This document shows, one piece after another, positions 34,552 to 45,924 of a stretch of DNA of 64,000 bases. Both the position numbers and the translations under genes were made by a program. Within the stretch, counting starts at the first letter, position 1; each line of letters begins with the position of its first letter. The notes beneath the pieces are model-generated. The model saw nothing but the letters and a program-made list of their open reading frames with translations. It did not search any database and was not told the DNA's origin. The stretch spans positions 27,634,001 to 27,698,000 of the forward strand of contig OX463813.1 in NCBI GenBank assembly GCA_949825045.1. The letters run 5' to 3'. Source of the DNA: Argyresthia goedartella. Lineage: Eukaryota > Arthropoda > Insecta > Lepidoptera > Argyresthiidae.

Positions 34552-34553
34552 CT

Positions 34554-34690
34554 CTCGGGTTCGATCCCCGGCTTGGGGTAAAAGAAGGTTATGTGTGTGA
34601 CGTCGCTGTTTCTGGTTCTTACGACAGAGGGTATCCTAGTGTGGGGCCGGAAGCAATGTATGTGCCTGTATGTAAATGTTTATGTTTATA
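34554..34690 (+). repeat. tRNA-derived SINE, right part (split copy)
   Basis: It resumes at the B box (CGGGTTCGATCC) and carries the body TGACGTCGCTGTTTCTGG and ATCCTAGTGTGGGGCC. Confidence 0.75.
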
Positions 34691-35121
34691 TTATGTTCTA
34701 GTAGTTCAACAGTAGTGTTCTTTAGGCAGTTTTAGGTTATAAGTCATATCACTTCTAATATTTTATGAACTGTACGTACATTTTGGGCCGAGCAGCCAAC
34801 CATTAGTTCATCAATCGATGATATTACCTGTAACAATAAAATTGTAAGTTAGAATTGTATGAAAATAACAAATGAGATACAGCCACTAGCTTGATTTTAT
34901 ATTTGATGACAAATCCAGATTCCCTTTCAAATTCAAATAAGGCTTTATGAGGCTCTGTCCACTATTTGCCCACTACATTTTCGACCTTATGGCTTCGTAA
35001 TTAAGTCAATGACAAAATTAAGCATGTTTATGCCATATGTAGGGTCAAATTACAGCTCGTATAGCGTTCTGATTGGTCAACGTCAAAATGAAGTTGGCGA
35101 ACAGCTTTCGAATGACATAAT

Positions 35122-35300
35122 TCTGTGGCGCAGCGCTCGAGATTCTACCGGAGAGGTCCCGGGTTCGAGACCCGGCCAGGGAGGAAGAAAAAAAGCTTCG
35201 GTTCAATTTCGGTTCGTGAATGATAATATGTTTGTGACGTCACCGTTTCTGGTTCCCAACTGGTATGCTAGTGTGGGGTCAGAAGAAATGTATAAACGGT
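35122..35300 (+). repeat. tRNA-derived SINE
   Basis: TGTGGCGCAG, then GGTCCCGGGTTCGAGACC, then the family body with GACGTCACCGTTTCTGG. Confidence 0.8.
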
Positions 35301-35309
35301 GACTTTTTA

Positions 35310-37200
35310 TTCATTTCGTTTACTTGTTAAATACTCATCAATATGCAATAGCAAACGAAAAAAAAAAATTCGTTCCTCAGTACATGGGGTACCATCAGCT
35401 GATTATAAGAAACTATGGAAGACCCAATATTTTTTTCGTTTGCGACCATATGTTTCTTTGGGAAAGTTGTTTACATTGATGGGTACTATAATTCCACGAA
35501 GTTAACAAAACGAAAAAAAAGTCACCGTGTATAATGTAAATATGCCTGTTGAGTAAAATTTTAAAATATAAGTAAGTACCCCATAGCCACGTTTAGGAGC
35601 CTGGTTGTTTACAGAAAGACAATCATCGCTGAACAGTTTATCGGCTGAAAGAACTCACACTGTTAGGAGCCGGGTTTTTTACAGAACAATTAAAATGCAA
35701 AATGAAAACGGTTTAATGAGCCAAGAATATCTTATAACCAATAATAACATTGCATTTGTTAAAATGACAGGCTTCTTCAATGCAATAGAATGATTAATAA
35801 TGTCTCGCGAACTAGGTGAGGAACCTGTATCGTCGAGAGCCATGATCCTTAGTGTAGCTGTGCTTCGAAAGTTGCCTCAATAGGTATTGATATAAATAAA
35901 CATGGAATGTAGGAGTGTTAATATGAATATCAATTATTATGTATCCTCCGAAAGACAATCCCTGTTTTTTTTTTAGTTCTTGGCCTGAAAGAACTCTGCA
36001 CCTGATTCACCAAGTTCTATATTGAAGACATTTAAGAGTAAAAGAAGGACCCCAACAACGCCAACTAATGAGTGGCACTAATACATCACCATTCAATTCC
36101 CTCAGATCTGAAAGCAGACGTACAGACTGCTTTACGTGAAAAAAACCATTGACTCGAATATAGTACTTATGTGCTTACAGGTAAGGGTGAATTTGGTTTG
36201 AATAACTGTTGTAGATAAGCCCTCCTTAGTAAGGGGTATGCATATTAAATGAGATGTCTCGGATATCGAGTGATCGCTATTTTGAGGCAGGGATAGCAAA
36301 AAAGTATAAAAAATCTTAGTAAGAATAAACTTAATTAAATGTTGTTTTATTTGCACATATTTCGCTTCGCTACGCTCCGGTTTTGCTTCTTGTAAGTTTA
36401 TAGCTAATCTATCCAAATACAAATTTAGCCATAATAACTTATTGGAGCCTTATTTGGCTTTACATTACTTTCAGTCGCAAGCTCGCTCCGCTGGTTGTAT
36501 CTAAACGTTCTAACCCAACCTAACCTACAGGTTCCGCACTCAATTCGTGTAAGTTCTTAGGAAGTACCTATTGCAATTGCTTGTAGATCGGTTAATTTTA
36601 CTCACAGATAAGAAAGACTGGGTATAAAAATGTTTTATTATCGCGTTATTATCGATTAAATTCGATTTTATTTTAAATTCCCCCCCCATTTTAAATTAGT
36701 GCCCCCTTTGCTCAGTCCAACTTGTAAAAAATATGTAAAAATACTCTCAAAGATTAGGAATCTTTGGGCGCCTTCAAAGGAAAAGATAAAAAATAATTCT
36801 GTGTATTTTTAGTTTGTTCAAAAAAAGTTACGAATTCCGAAGGTCATGAAAGATATTTAGTAGAATTCCATCGTAAAAGGGTTATTAGATGTCTTTTCGG
36901 GTTAGCGTTGCAATAGCGGTCATCGACTCCTTACAACGACTGTACGCTCAGGATTGGGTTAGCGATACTTATATATAGCGTGCAGTGTTCGAAATTACTG
37001 TCATTTAGCGTAGGTATTATGGTAGCGGTCGCCGATCGTTACCATGGTTGCCGACCGTTACCATAGTTACCATGTACGAGCATGATTCGGTTCGCAGCAG
37101 TCGGGTACTTGACCGCTATAGCAACACGTACCCGTATAGACTATAGCAACATTTTTTTAAACGAACTAGCTGCTGACTAGTGAAGAGTCTCGAAACCCAG
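35310..37200. other. no gene recognised
   Basis: AT-rich non-coding DNA. Repeats of GTTACCATGGTTGCCGACCG-like units occur near 37030-37075; otherwise nothing was seen. Confidence 0.4.
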
Positions 37201-37209
37201 TTCGTTGTT

Positions 37210-37345
37210 AGGGTTCCATACCCGAAGGGTGCCAATCGGCCAATTAATAAGCCTCCGATGTCTGTCCGTCCATCCGTCCATCAGCGCGCTGTATCTCAAG
37301 AACCTCAATAGATAGAGAGTTGAAATGTTCACAGAATGTTTTCGC
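37210..37345 (+). repeat. AGGGTTCCGTACC-family repeat, partial
   Basis: AGGGTTCCATACCCGAAGGG start and CTGTATCTCAAGAACC. Truncated at the 3' side. Confidence 0.7.
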
Positions 37346-37494
37346 CATTTGGGAGCTAGCCCGTCGCCACCGATATGAAGAATTCCTCACGAGGTTTTCG
37401 ATATCCGTTAGAAATGTCTGTTTATTTAATTTTGCGTGACAGAAGGTTCATCGCCGCATAACTCCGCATTTTAAAAGTTCTAGTTTAAATGCTG

Positions 37495-37590
37495 CTGGTA
37501 TCTCTCTTTCTCGCATAAGGTAAGGTGGGGTGAGAGAGAGAGGGAGAGGTGTCAACTCGCTCAGAGCCAAAGATACTTGTCGCGGCGTGT
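37495..37590 (+). repeat. (GA)n-core repeat, half copy
   Basis: GAGAGAGAGAGGGAGAGG followed by CTCGCTCAGAGCCAAAGATA, related to the right half of 12073-12196. Confidence 0.55.
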
Positions 37591-38175
37591 ATGTGGCTGT
37601 ATGAAATCAAACTAGCTATCATATACTTAAATTGAAACCCAATTTGCTATTGCAATATCTCTATCATACAGTTTCGATGAAATGTCAACTCATCACTATG
37701 TATGACCTAAACTATGTGTCTATGTACCGACGAGCCTTTCCGTTGGATTGCTTTGTCCAACAGATCAAGGAAGAGGTTAGACTACAGGTGACAAAGCATT
37801 TTGAAGGGCTATGATATAGAATGTTGTATCATGATTCTGTACCAGTTCAGGGCTCTTATTCTCGGGCATTGGATAACCGGATATCGACACCCTATATCGA
37901 TTTTGTTTGGGAATCGTTCGGTATCCGCCATTTTATCGAGTGGTGATAAAACGCGAGAATCACCCCCAAGATTAGATATTTTTCATTGCAAACGATATAA
38001 TTAGATTTTAAATGGACATACGAAACTTTTCCGATTTATGCTGAATTATGCGATTTTATAAGTGCTTGATCAGAATGACCTCGGGAAAAGACAAGTTCAG
38101 AGCCAAATTCATTGGTTTTGCACGCTATTACCATAGCATAAGGTTCAAGGCATTAAGGTAAGCACGGGCTCTAAC

Positions 38176-38214
38176 CCGGGAGACCTTAGCCCCGCAGTGG
38201 GACACCGTAGATTA
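38176..38214 (+). repeat. LINE 3'-end motif
   Basis: GACCTTAGCCCCGCAGTGGG, related to 2245-2268. Confidence 0.45.
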
Positions 38215-38506
38215 TAATGAAATTGTTCGGTCGTGTATAAGCCGAAAACGAAATGCATTATTCATGAAATGTTCACGGATTATCGGTGAAGTTATTATCT
38301 AATTGTTCCTCATTTTCGCGGTGATTTAATTAAACTATAGTTAATTGGTTACACATGTTGCATCAACAGAGAGCAGCATTTAGGTAAATTGACAATGTAT
38401 TGAATTATCAAAGGCAGATCAAGTAATAAGGATCAGGCAAGGATATTAATTACAGTTGAATTAATTAATATTAATTTACTACAAGCTTGTACAGATATCG
38501 AAACGT

Positions 38507-38602
38507 TTCTTGGCGCCTGAGCAACGCCACTATCTCTCTCTCGCCCCTGTATGCATATATATCTCTCTTGCTCCAATGCGCCCTCAGGCGCCAAGCAACT
38601 TC
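38507..38602. repeat. inverted repeat with CT-rich core
   Basis: 13-bp perfect arms CTTGGCGCCTGAG and its inverse flank a TCTCTCTCTCGC-rich core. It has the same design as 12073-12196. Confidence 0.6.
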
Positions 38603-39404
38603 GCGCCAGGTACACCTGCCTAGCGTAAAATGTAGAATAATGACTATTTCTGTGTCGGAAATGAATGGGCTATGCTAAAAAAAAAACGTTATACTTTTTA
38701 TTTTATTTTGTGTAATTTAAGACTAATTTAAGAAACTAATTTGAATATTTCAGGTAATGGATGTCTTTTTTTTAATATAATTTTTAACATAACACCCCCT
38801 GGTGACGTCACTTGCCCACAGTTTTGGAACCGTTATACTTAAGGCTGGTTGTTTCCGATTAGAAAATTAAAAAATAATAATAATAATATTTGTTTGTATT
38901 CCGACTGACAGTTGATGCTAGACAGTTTTATAGAACAGCCACCTTAACGGCGAAAGGAATTTGAACAAACTGCGCCGTCGAGGGCAAATGAAGTTCATTA
39001 TGTTGTTTACGGATATTTCAGTAATCCTGTAATATTTTTTGATGGGAATAACGGAATTCAGTTAGGAATACAATTATCTCGAAATGCTTTTACTCAGTTT
39101 GGTACCTTTGTATTTTTTTCACATGGCCCATTTGTGCTTTTGGGTCCCATACGCAAAGGCTCCGCTGTCCGTTCGACTGCCTCCGGGCTTTGCCTTTTGA
39201 ACAGAACCTTTTCGCAGAGTGTGGAATAGCATATATTACAGATAAAATTGGAGTCCGAATAACACTCGCCGAACCCAGAGTCATCTAATGAACCATTAAT
39301 CCGATTCCAAATTTGAATTTACATACAAAATCGTTCACTAAGTAATCCTTAATTAACCTTAACTAAACCACTCTGGGTATGGCGTTGAGCCGGTCTTTAG
39401 TATT

Positions 39405-39600
39405 GTATCTTTTAGTTGCGGCTCGAGGCTCCACCTTCCAAGCGGGGGGTCACGGGTTCGAATCCCGGATGATGAGGAAGCATAAAATAAATTCCCAGGT
39501 ATTTGATTTTTGTTAATATGTGTGACGTCGCTGTTTCTGGTTTCCACGACACAGGGTATCCTAGTGTGGGGCCAGAAGCACTGTATGTACCTCTACATAA
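39405..39600 (+). repeat. tRNA-derived SINE
   Basis: The B box GGGTTCGAATCCCGG and the body GACGTCGCTGTTTCTGG through GTATCCTAGTGTGGGGCC. Confidence 0.85.
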
Positions 39601-39859
39601 TAGTTTTTTTTTGTCTTTTTATTGGGTAAGGTACATGTATGAAGTATGTTTCGAAAACAAAAATATCGTTTTGAACCAAACTCGGTATCCCTCAAATCAG
39701 CTGCTAACACATTGTTGCCCGCGGACACATTACCGATTTAAATAAACCCTTTGAACATAATAACGGTTAAAACTGCGATCGCGGGGCAAGGAGGTTTTAA
39801 AATAGAGAAGCCATGGCTTTTTCCTAATTACAAGTTTATTCAGACGTCATAATTTTAAT

Positions 39860-39990
39860 GCCCGACGAAAAAAGAGTAGTGTTATAAGTTTGCAGCGTTT
39901 TTCGGTCCCTTTGCGTGTGTCTGTATGCGGTACTCTAGCGGTCAAACGGATGGACGGATTTTCATGCATTTTTTTGTAATTAGTAGTAGA
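39860..39990 (+). repeat. dispersed repeat, copy of 29667-29800
   Basis: It shares CCGACGAAAAAAG, TATAAGTTTG and ATGGACGGATTTTCATGC in the same order. Confidence 0.5.
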
Positions 39991-40249
39991 CTTCACTGCG
40001 ATGGTTCTTAGATACGTTTTAGTCAATAGGGGTTATTAGTTTGTTAATTATTTTTTTAACTTTTCAAAGTATCATTGTAGATATTTAATGTTTTATAGTT
40101 GTGGGTGTAAAACGTAACCTTTTTGCATCCATGCAGATATATTGTTCAGGAAACTAGCCTCTTCAATAAAACGCTGGTTTGGCTAGTTGTAATGATGATT
40201 ATATTACGATTTTAACGTAGTTGTAGTTAAAGAATAAATGCACTCAGAC

Positions 40250-40380
40250 GTGCGTGACGCGGTTAGTGGTTTGCGTGCTCGATGCGGAGTGAGCCCGCGG
40301 CTGCGGCGCGCGGGCGACGCAGGGGTATGCGCGGCGGCGCGGGGCGCGGGGTGCGGCGCGGGCGCGGGCGCTGCATTTTC
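40250..40380. other. GC-rich, CpG-dense island
   Basis: About 130 bases made largely of GCGCGG-type sequence in AT-rich surroundings. Arg/Pro- or Gly-rich frames exist on both strands but none has a recognised domain. It could be a first exon or an insertion. Confidence 0.5.
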
Positions 40381-40390
40381 GCAGACATAT

Positions 40391-40445
40391 ATTAATTCTG
40401 AACCCACACTAGGAGAACATGTGTCGTGGGAACCAGAATGTCAAA
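40391..40445 (-). repeat. SINE body fragment
   Basis: Inverted TCTGGTTCCCACGACACA and CCTAGTGTGGGTTC, the same family as 39405-39600, next to the CpG island. Confidence 0.6.
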
Positions 40446-41168
40446 AATATGGCTGGATGGGTGTGTTCGTAAAATCATCATATTAGAATAGAAGAAAAAC
40501 ATTTATATACTGTAGCAACACAAATACACAGAAAAATAAAAGTAAAACAGAAAAACACCATAGTATCGCCGTGTCTTGTGAAGTGGTCTTTTCTCACTAG
40601 AATTAGTAAGTAGTTTAGTACATTCTACGTAAAGTTCTTTCAGTACTGATGATCGTGAACCGCGTATAGAATCCAATTGGAACGTTCTGGCATGGTCCGC
40701 CAAAATTGATTCCATGATGCTATTGTACGGCGGACCGAGGCCTGGGTCCTGCTAACCAATTGCGTCAGTGACGTGACAATGGCCATATATAAGTAGCCAT
40801 ATTCAGATTTTTTTGAAGACCGTTACAGTATCCGTTATACCTTTCCCGTTTATGAATATTAAGAAACCTCAATTTCTATCATGAACAGCGAACCGTCTCC
40901 ATAACGTCATTGACACTGACCCGCCATGTTGTTAGCGGAACGGAACCCCGGGTCGCAGCATGAAACCGCACAACACAATATCCTCATGTCAACTCAACCG
41001 AAACTAATGGCGTTTTGTTTGGGTCACGAATGGGTTAGGTTATGATTTTCTTTGAGACTTGTTTTGTTTCAGCCATGGTGACCCAGGGCGCTGGTTGTTG
41101 TCAAATGCCCATCTTTAATTACACTACCCGAAAACATATATGTTAATGTAGACATCCTTTTCCTTCAA

Positions 41169-41228
41169 TGGGTAGGATGTGGAGGGGGAGGGGAAGAGGG
41201 AAGGGGAGTGAGGAGGAAGGGAGGTTAA
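41169..41228 (+). repeat. purine (G-rich) tract
   Basis: Runs of GGGG and GGGA spaced over 60 bases with no pyrimidine except a few T. Confidence 0.7.
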
Positions 41229-41229
41229 T

Positions 41230-42890
41230 TTTAAAACCATACAAAATCCACTTTATCTAAAAGGGATATTGAAATATTCAAGATAACATAAATGACAAGA
41301 GTTCATGGCGTTAATCTAACTCAACACAGAACTCGCTTAACAATTTTGTAATTATTTATTCCTGCATAATATGTAATTAATATATTATATTTGAACTAGT
41401 TAAACCAAACCTCTATTTAAAAGAGACCTCTTTGAGTTTCGAAGAGGTAGAGAAGAGGAAAAAGCTTACGTTTTCTAAACAAATGTTATTATTTACAGAA
41501 CATAAAAAATATTTTAATGTTTTCCCTACCCGTTTAGCACCATTCTTATACGGAACTGTAATTGTGATAAAATTATATACCGGTAGCCAATACATAGTAT
41601 AATATTAAATGAGAGGCACGTGTAACGTACAATGGTACCGTCAATCGGCGAATAATAAAGCGTTTGATAATTCATTTCAATTATCTCCATCCCTTTTCTT
41701 TCTCCGAGTGAATTTTCGCTCGGTATCCGAACGCACCCTTATGATCTTGAATACAATTGAAACTGGAAAACCTCAAAAAAAGTTATTAATTGAGAAAAGA
41801 GGAAATGATAGAAAACGTTTCTAACTTTTTTATGCAGACAACATTGTTTGCGGCCAGAGATTAAACTGGTATCAATCGATAGAGTAAATTATTACTTACA
41901 AAAGAATTTAGTTCAAATATTTTGCGAAAATCTGAGTTGAAAGATCAAAAAAAGGCAACATATTTTTCTTCCGACTAATCTGCAATTATATCTTAACTGC
42001 ACTAAATATCCAGCACAAAGCGGCACTTTGTTGCTTAAGATCAGTGTTTTAGTATTTCTTTAAATCGCGCAACCAAAGAGGTGGCACATGTCAATTTACT
42101 AAAAGTAAAACCCTAGGTTTACCAAGCGTTCGGTTGGCCAACCTGACGGCCGCACGGAGTTTGCCTGACCCCGTTTGCGTGTAAAGTGATGTGTGTGCTA
42201 GGCTTAGTAAAAATCTGGTCAAAACTTTTGCTGCACGGAACCACAAACCAAAACGTCTTCTGTGTACGTATGTTTTGTATTTGTTGTTTTTTTCAAAAAG
42301 CGCTAATTCACTTTTGAATAAAATTGTATGGGACCTCTGAAGTATGACCTACCACTCAAAAAAAGAAAGAAATCGTTTCATAATTGACGGAGTAAGATTT
42401 TTGAAGTCAATTAAAAAAGGCGGGAAGTAAAGCAAATTATTACTGATAAATTTGAAACTTCATCTACTTTCCTTCACTACTGTTATTTTTGCAGTTGGTA
42501 GTTGTAGATTATACACCTCGCGTTAAGTAATTGATATTGCGCTCGTGCTTTTTAGAGGAATTATACCTTCCAATTTTTGTATTTAATAATTAATTCTATC
42601 GATAGACCAGTTTCACCGCTGGCCGCAAAAATCATTTTTTTTTCCTAGGGGGGAAGTTAGGTTTGCCAAAAATGTTAATGATCTTTACAAGTTTTTGGTA
42701 ATAATTGTTGTCGTCAGTCACGCAGAAAAATGGGAAAAATTACAACATTTTTCACACAGAGTAGCAGAGGCACAGAAGCCGCATTCACCCGGTTATTCTA
42801 TATTCCATTTAGTGAAAAAGAAAGCCACAAGAAGTTTTGAAAGAAAGAATTAAAGAAAAATCGTTTATTTTCTAAAAAAAATAACAGAAA
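41230..42890. other. no gene recognised
   Basis: AT-rich non-coding DNA. Confidence 0.4.
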
Positions 42891-43146
42891 ATGTTGCTCC
42901 AGAAACATAATTTCTGGCAAAAATTACTTCATATTTCATATTTATATTTCATATTTATTTATTGATAACGTCAGTTACAAGTCATTTTGTAAATATAGTT
43001 AGTTCAGATGAATGTCAAATAAAAATTACTTACATTAAAATTAAATTGTGTCAAATTAAATTAAAATAATAACAATAAATTATATTGAATTATATAAAAA
43101 TATTAAAAAAAGAATAATTTACTTAATTAACACAAATGTTGTCTAC

Positions 43147-43911
43147 CTAGTTGGGTAGGTCTAGGAATTCCGAAAAAGAATAGAAGGTTTGCTCGACAAG
43201 CCAGCGCTTCAGGCGCAGTTTGAAAGTGCTTGGATTGGGAGCATCGGTTACGTTGGCGGGAAGACGATTATATACCGCCGGACCCATGACGTGAGTCATC
43301 TTCGATGACTTCCCCAATGTGTGGGGGACCGTCGCGAGTTTGTGACCGTGGCGGTGTGTTTTGCGGAGCGTGCGGAATGAGTCCAGGTTTTCGCGCACGT
43401 AGACGGCCACTTGCAGAATGGTGACGGACGGCAACGTCAGGATCCTGAGCGCTTTGAAGTGAGGCTTCGCGGAGACGTCCCAGCGGACCTGGACTATAGC
43501 TCTCACGGCTCGCTTTTGCATCCTGAATGCCCGTTCCCAATCTGCTGCGCATCCCCACAGTTCGGCTCCGTACTGCACCAGCGAATGCACTGTAGCGAAG
43601 TAGCACGACTTCACTATGTCGCGCGGCACCGTGCGTGCCAGCCGACGCAGCGCGAAGCACGCGCCGCTGAGCCGCGCACACAGCCTGTCCACGTGCGCAC
43701 TCCACGTGAGGCCGCGGTCCAGCTCGAAGCCCAGAAACGTTGTCGCCTCCACCTGCTCGACCCGCACTCCGCCCACATGGACGTTCAGCGGGACGAGATG
43801 GCGGCCTGACAGGTCGAAGTGGAGAAAGTGGGTTTTTTTCAAGTTAAGGACGAGGCCGTTGTCGCGGAACCAGTGAGACTCAGCATCTGCTGAGTGACGT
43901 AACATCAACAC
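43147..43911 (-). pseudogene. non-LTR retrotransposon ORF2 C-terminal part
   Basis: A 255-codon minus-strand frame encodes the end of RT and the thumb/C-terminal region: WFRDNGLVLNLKKTHFLHF, TTFLGFELDRGLTWSAHVDR, CYFATVHSLVQYGAELWG and MGPAVYNRLPANVTDAPNPS. It ends at a proper stop. The catalytic box would lie upstream and is absent, so the copy is 5' truncated, as is usual after incomplete reverse transcription. The frame has no lesions and is strikingly GC-rich against AT-rich flanks, which suggests a fairly recent insertion. The start codon of the open frame is GTG and has no meaning. Confidence 0.85.
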
Positions 43912-44665
43912 AGCTCTGTTTGAAGAAAGTTGTTCAGAAATTTATCGGTAGCGTAGCAATTACTTTCCGTATCATATTTATATTTGTAACGTGTCACGCT
44001 CATTGTATTCTTTAAACATATTACGAATTATCCACAATATTTGTCGATATCAAGGTTTATTCTACTACGACGCTGGGCGTATTCCACTTTACAAACTAAA
44101 CTTCAATAAAATGATGTACCTAAAAATAAATAAACAAATGTAGCTAGTTAAGGTCCCCACCTATGGGCTCAGGATTTATGCGAATTCAATTCCCTTCGCC
44201 TATTTTTGTAATTATGTAGGTACATATTACCTTCGCACCTTTTTTCATACGACACAGAGTTGCCACCATTGTCGTCTAGTTTCAAAATCCGCTAAGACGC
44301 ATTCAAATTTTCATTCGGTTTGGACTGCATTACCAACCTATAAGGTTGAAAATAATGGGGGAACGATAGCGAAATTTGAATCTACTCGACTCTTTTTGCC
44401 AGTTATTTAATACTCCAGTTTTCGCGACAGGTTTAGAGCCCAACGCCGAATTTATATAGTTATAGATATAGTTAGCCATAAACAATTCCGTACCTGATTT
44501 AGAAAGCAGAATTGCGCCCTAAATACTTTAATTTTACATCCTTCACCGAGCATTGCTTCGGGAATTTGTGTTTTAAAACCGTAAAATTGTAGAGTGCCCT
44601 TATCCATAAACAAGACGGTAACGACGAACTACAGAATTAACTGACTCGTCCTCAGAACTACTGAA

Positions 44666-44713
44666 ATGGCAAATACAATTTACAACTTCGTATTAGCTGT
44701 GGTCCTTTTGATG
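44666..44713 (+). CDS. candidate first coding exon with signal peptide
   Basis: ATG in the good context TGAAATGG opens 16 codons, MANTIYNFVLAVVLLM, a short polar start followed by a hydrophobic core as in secretory signal peptides. They end exactly at the consensus donor GTAAGT. An AT-rich TATATAG motif lies about 210 bases upstream. I found no second exon; the transposon nest from 45.2 to 54.5 kb would lie in the following intron. The motif could arise by chance. Confidence 0.35.
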
Positions 44714-45071
44714 GTAAGTTGAAAATCACCTATTTGATATGATTAAGTAGTATTTTTTATGGAGACTTTATATTATTAATAATAATAATATACGTTTATT
44801 TCCATAAAGCATACAGTTTTTTGATACATGCAAGATTTTCCTGAGACAATAGGAAGTGGCTCAGCTCCTTCCTGCTAACACGGAATCGGGACTCCGTGTA
44901 GCGCTGATGTTCAGCCTATCCCTCTTCCCTGAGGTTTTGAGCGGGGTAACTTTGTCATCGAATTCGCCATAGAATTTAAATTTATATAATAAAATAAGTA
45001 AAAATCACAGAGAAATAAAATCGCTAAGTTACCATTTGGACAGTCTTCTGCTGACTCTTGTATTATATTGC

Positions 45072-45091
45072 GTGTGTGTGTGTGTGTGTGT
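45072..45091. repeat. (GT)n microsatellite
   Basis: Ten GT units. Confidence 0.95.
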
Positions 45092-45203
45092 ATTAGCTAG
45101 TTTGTGTTTCCTTGTCTAGGGCTCTTACTTTAGAAATAGTTTTTTATGCTAAACTCTTTTCAGTAAACATGCTTCCGGTGCTTAATATCATTTTGGCGTT
45201 TCA

Positions 45204-45920
45204 TTAGAGCTGATCTGTATTTTTTTTTAAAGTAGTGTTAAGGCTTACTTTTGTTCTAAGAGGCGGAGGTAGATCATTCCATATGCTTGCAGCCATAAAT
45301 CTGAAGCAGCTCCTGTAACGGGTCGTTTTGTGTGCATGCATTTTAAGTTGATTTTGATGGCAGGTCCTCAGAGCTCTGTGTGTTGAGTTTTCGACCCAAT
45401 GCAACTTTTCAAAAAGGTATTCTGGCCTCTTGTTGCGGATGACTCTGTGGACTGTGCATGCGTAATATAGCTCCCTTCTGGCTTCTTAAAGAATCTTTTT
45501 TTTGGTACCGGTACAACTAAAGCTTTTTTTCCAGCAGGATGGGTAAGTGTTATATCTAATAGAGACATTAATAATTCTTGTGAAAATGGGAAGAATAGCA
45601 TCTAGTGATAATTTAATCATGTCTATATCTAAGCCATCATGGCCGGTTGCTTTTGTTTTGATATTATTTATTATTTTGAGGACTTCTGTTGCTGTCGTTT
45701 CTTGAATATTAAAACTCGAGTGGCAGTGAAAATGGCTTGTAAAGCTGGCTTGGTTACTTGATACAATAGGCAATGGCAAGTTTAAAAATGATTATTTATA
45801 CTATCAAGGTCTTAAGATAATCGGGTATTAAATTAGGATGCTTGTTGTTGAGTACAGCTGTTTTTTTTTAAGTTAGACCATAGCTCTTTCGGTTTATTTA
45901 TATTGTTGTTGATGAAATGG
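45204..45920 (-). pseudogene. LINE ORF2 relic, 3' segment (of the split copy)
   Basis: From high to low coordinates: NKPKELWSNLKK near 45880, then GHDGLDIDMIK and YPSCWKK (RT start) at 45779-45540. A jump follows to the C-terminus, MAASIWNDLPPPLR, at 45204-45404. The RT core has been deleted. The upstream sequence continues at 48917-48989 and 54171-54515, beyond two insertions. Confidence 0.8.
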
Positions 45921-45924
45921 TTAA

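Larger units (their letters stand above)
32809..34552. mobile_element. foldback (FB-like) transposon inserted in a SINE
   Basis: The ends are long inverted repeats (about 32809-32987 and 34373-34551) that both begin CGTCTTCTGAAAAGCCCGTG. Each is made of a degenerate ~24-nt unit, CTGAAAAGCCCGTG-GG-CACAACGC, placed in alternating orientation: seven units on the left (to 33056) and five on the right. The insertion splits a SINE, and CCCGGGTTC at the left edge is repeated as CTCGGGTTC at the right. This ~9-bp target duplication is typical of foldback/MULE elements. The middle holds two CATACGGG repeats and an RT fragment but no transposase. The exact right edge is uncertain by 2 bases. Confidence 0.75.

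Noticed and set aside
43411..43809. 132-codon plus-strand frame
   Set aside because: Antisense of the GC-rich LINE ORF2 end.
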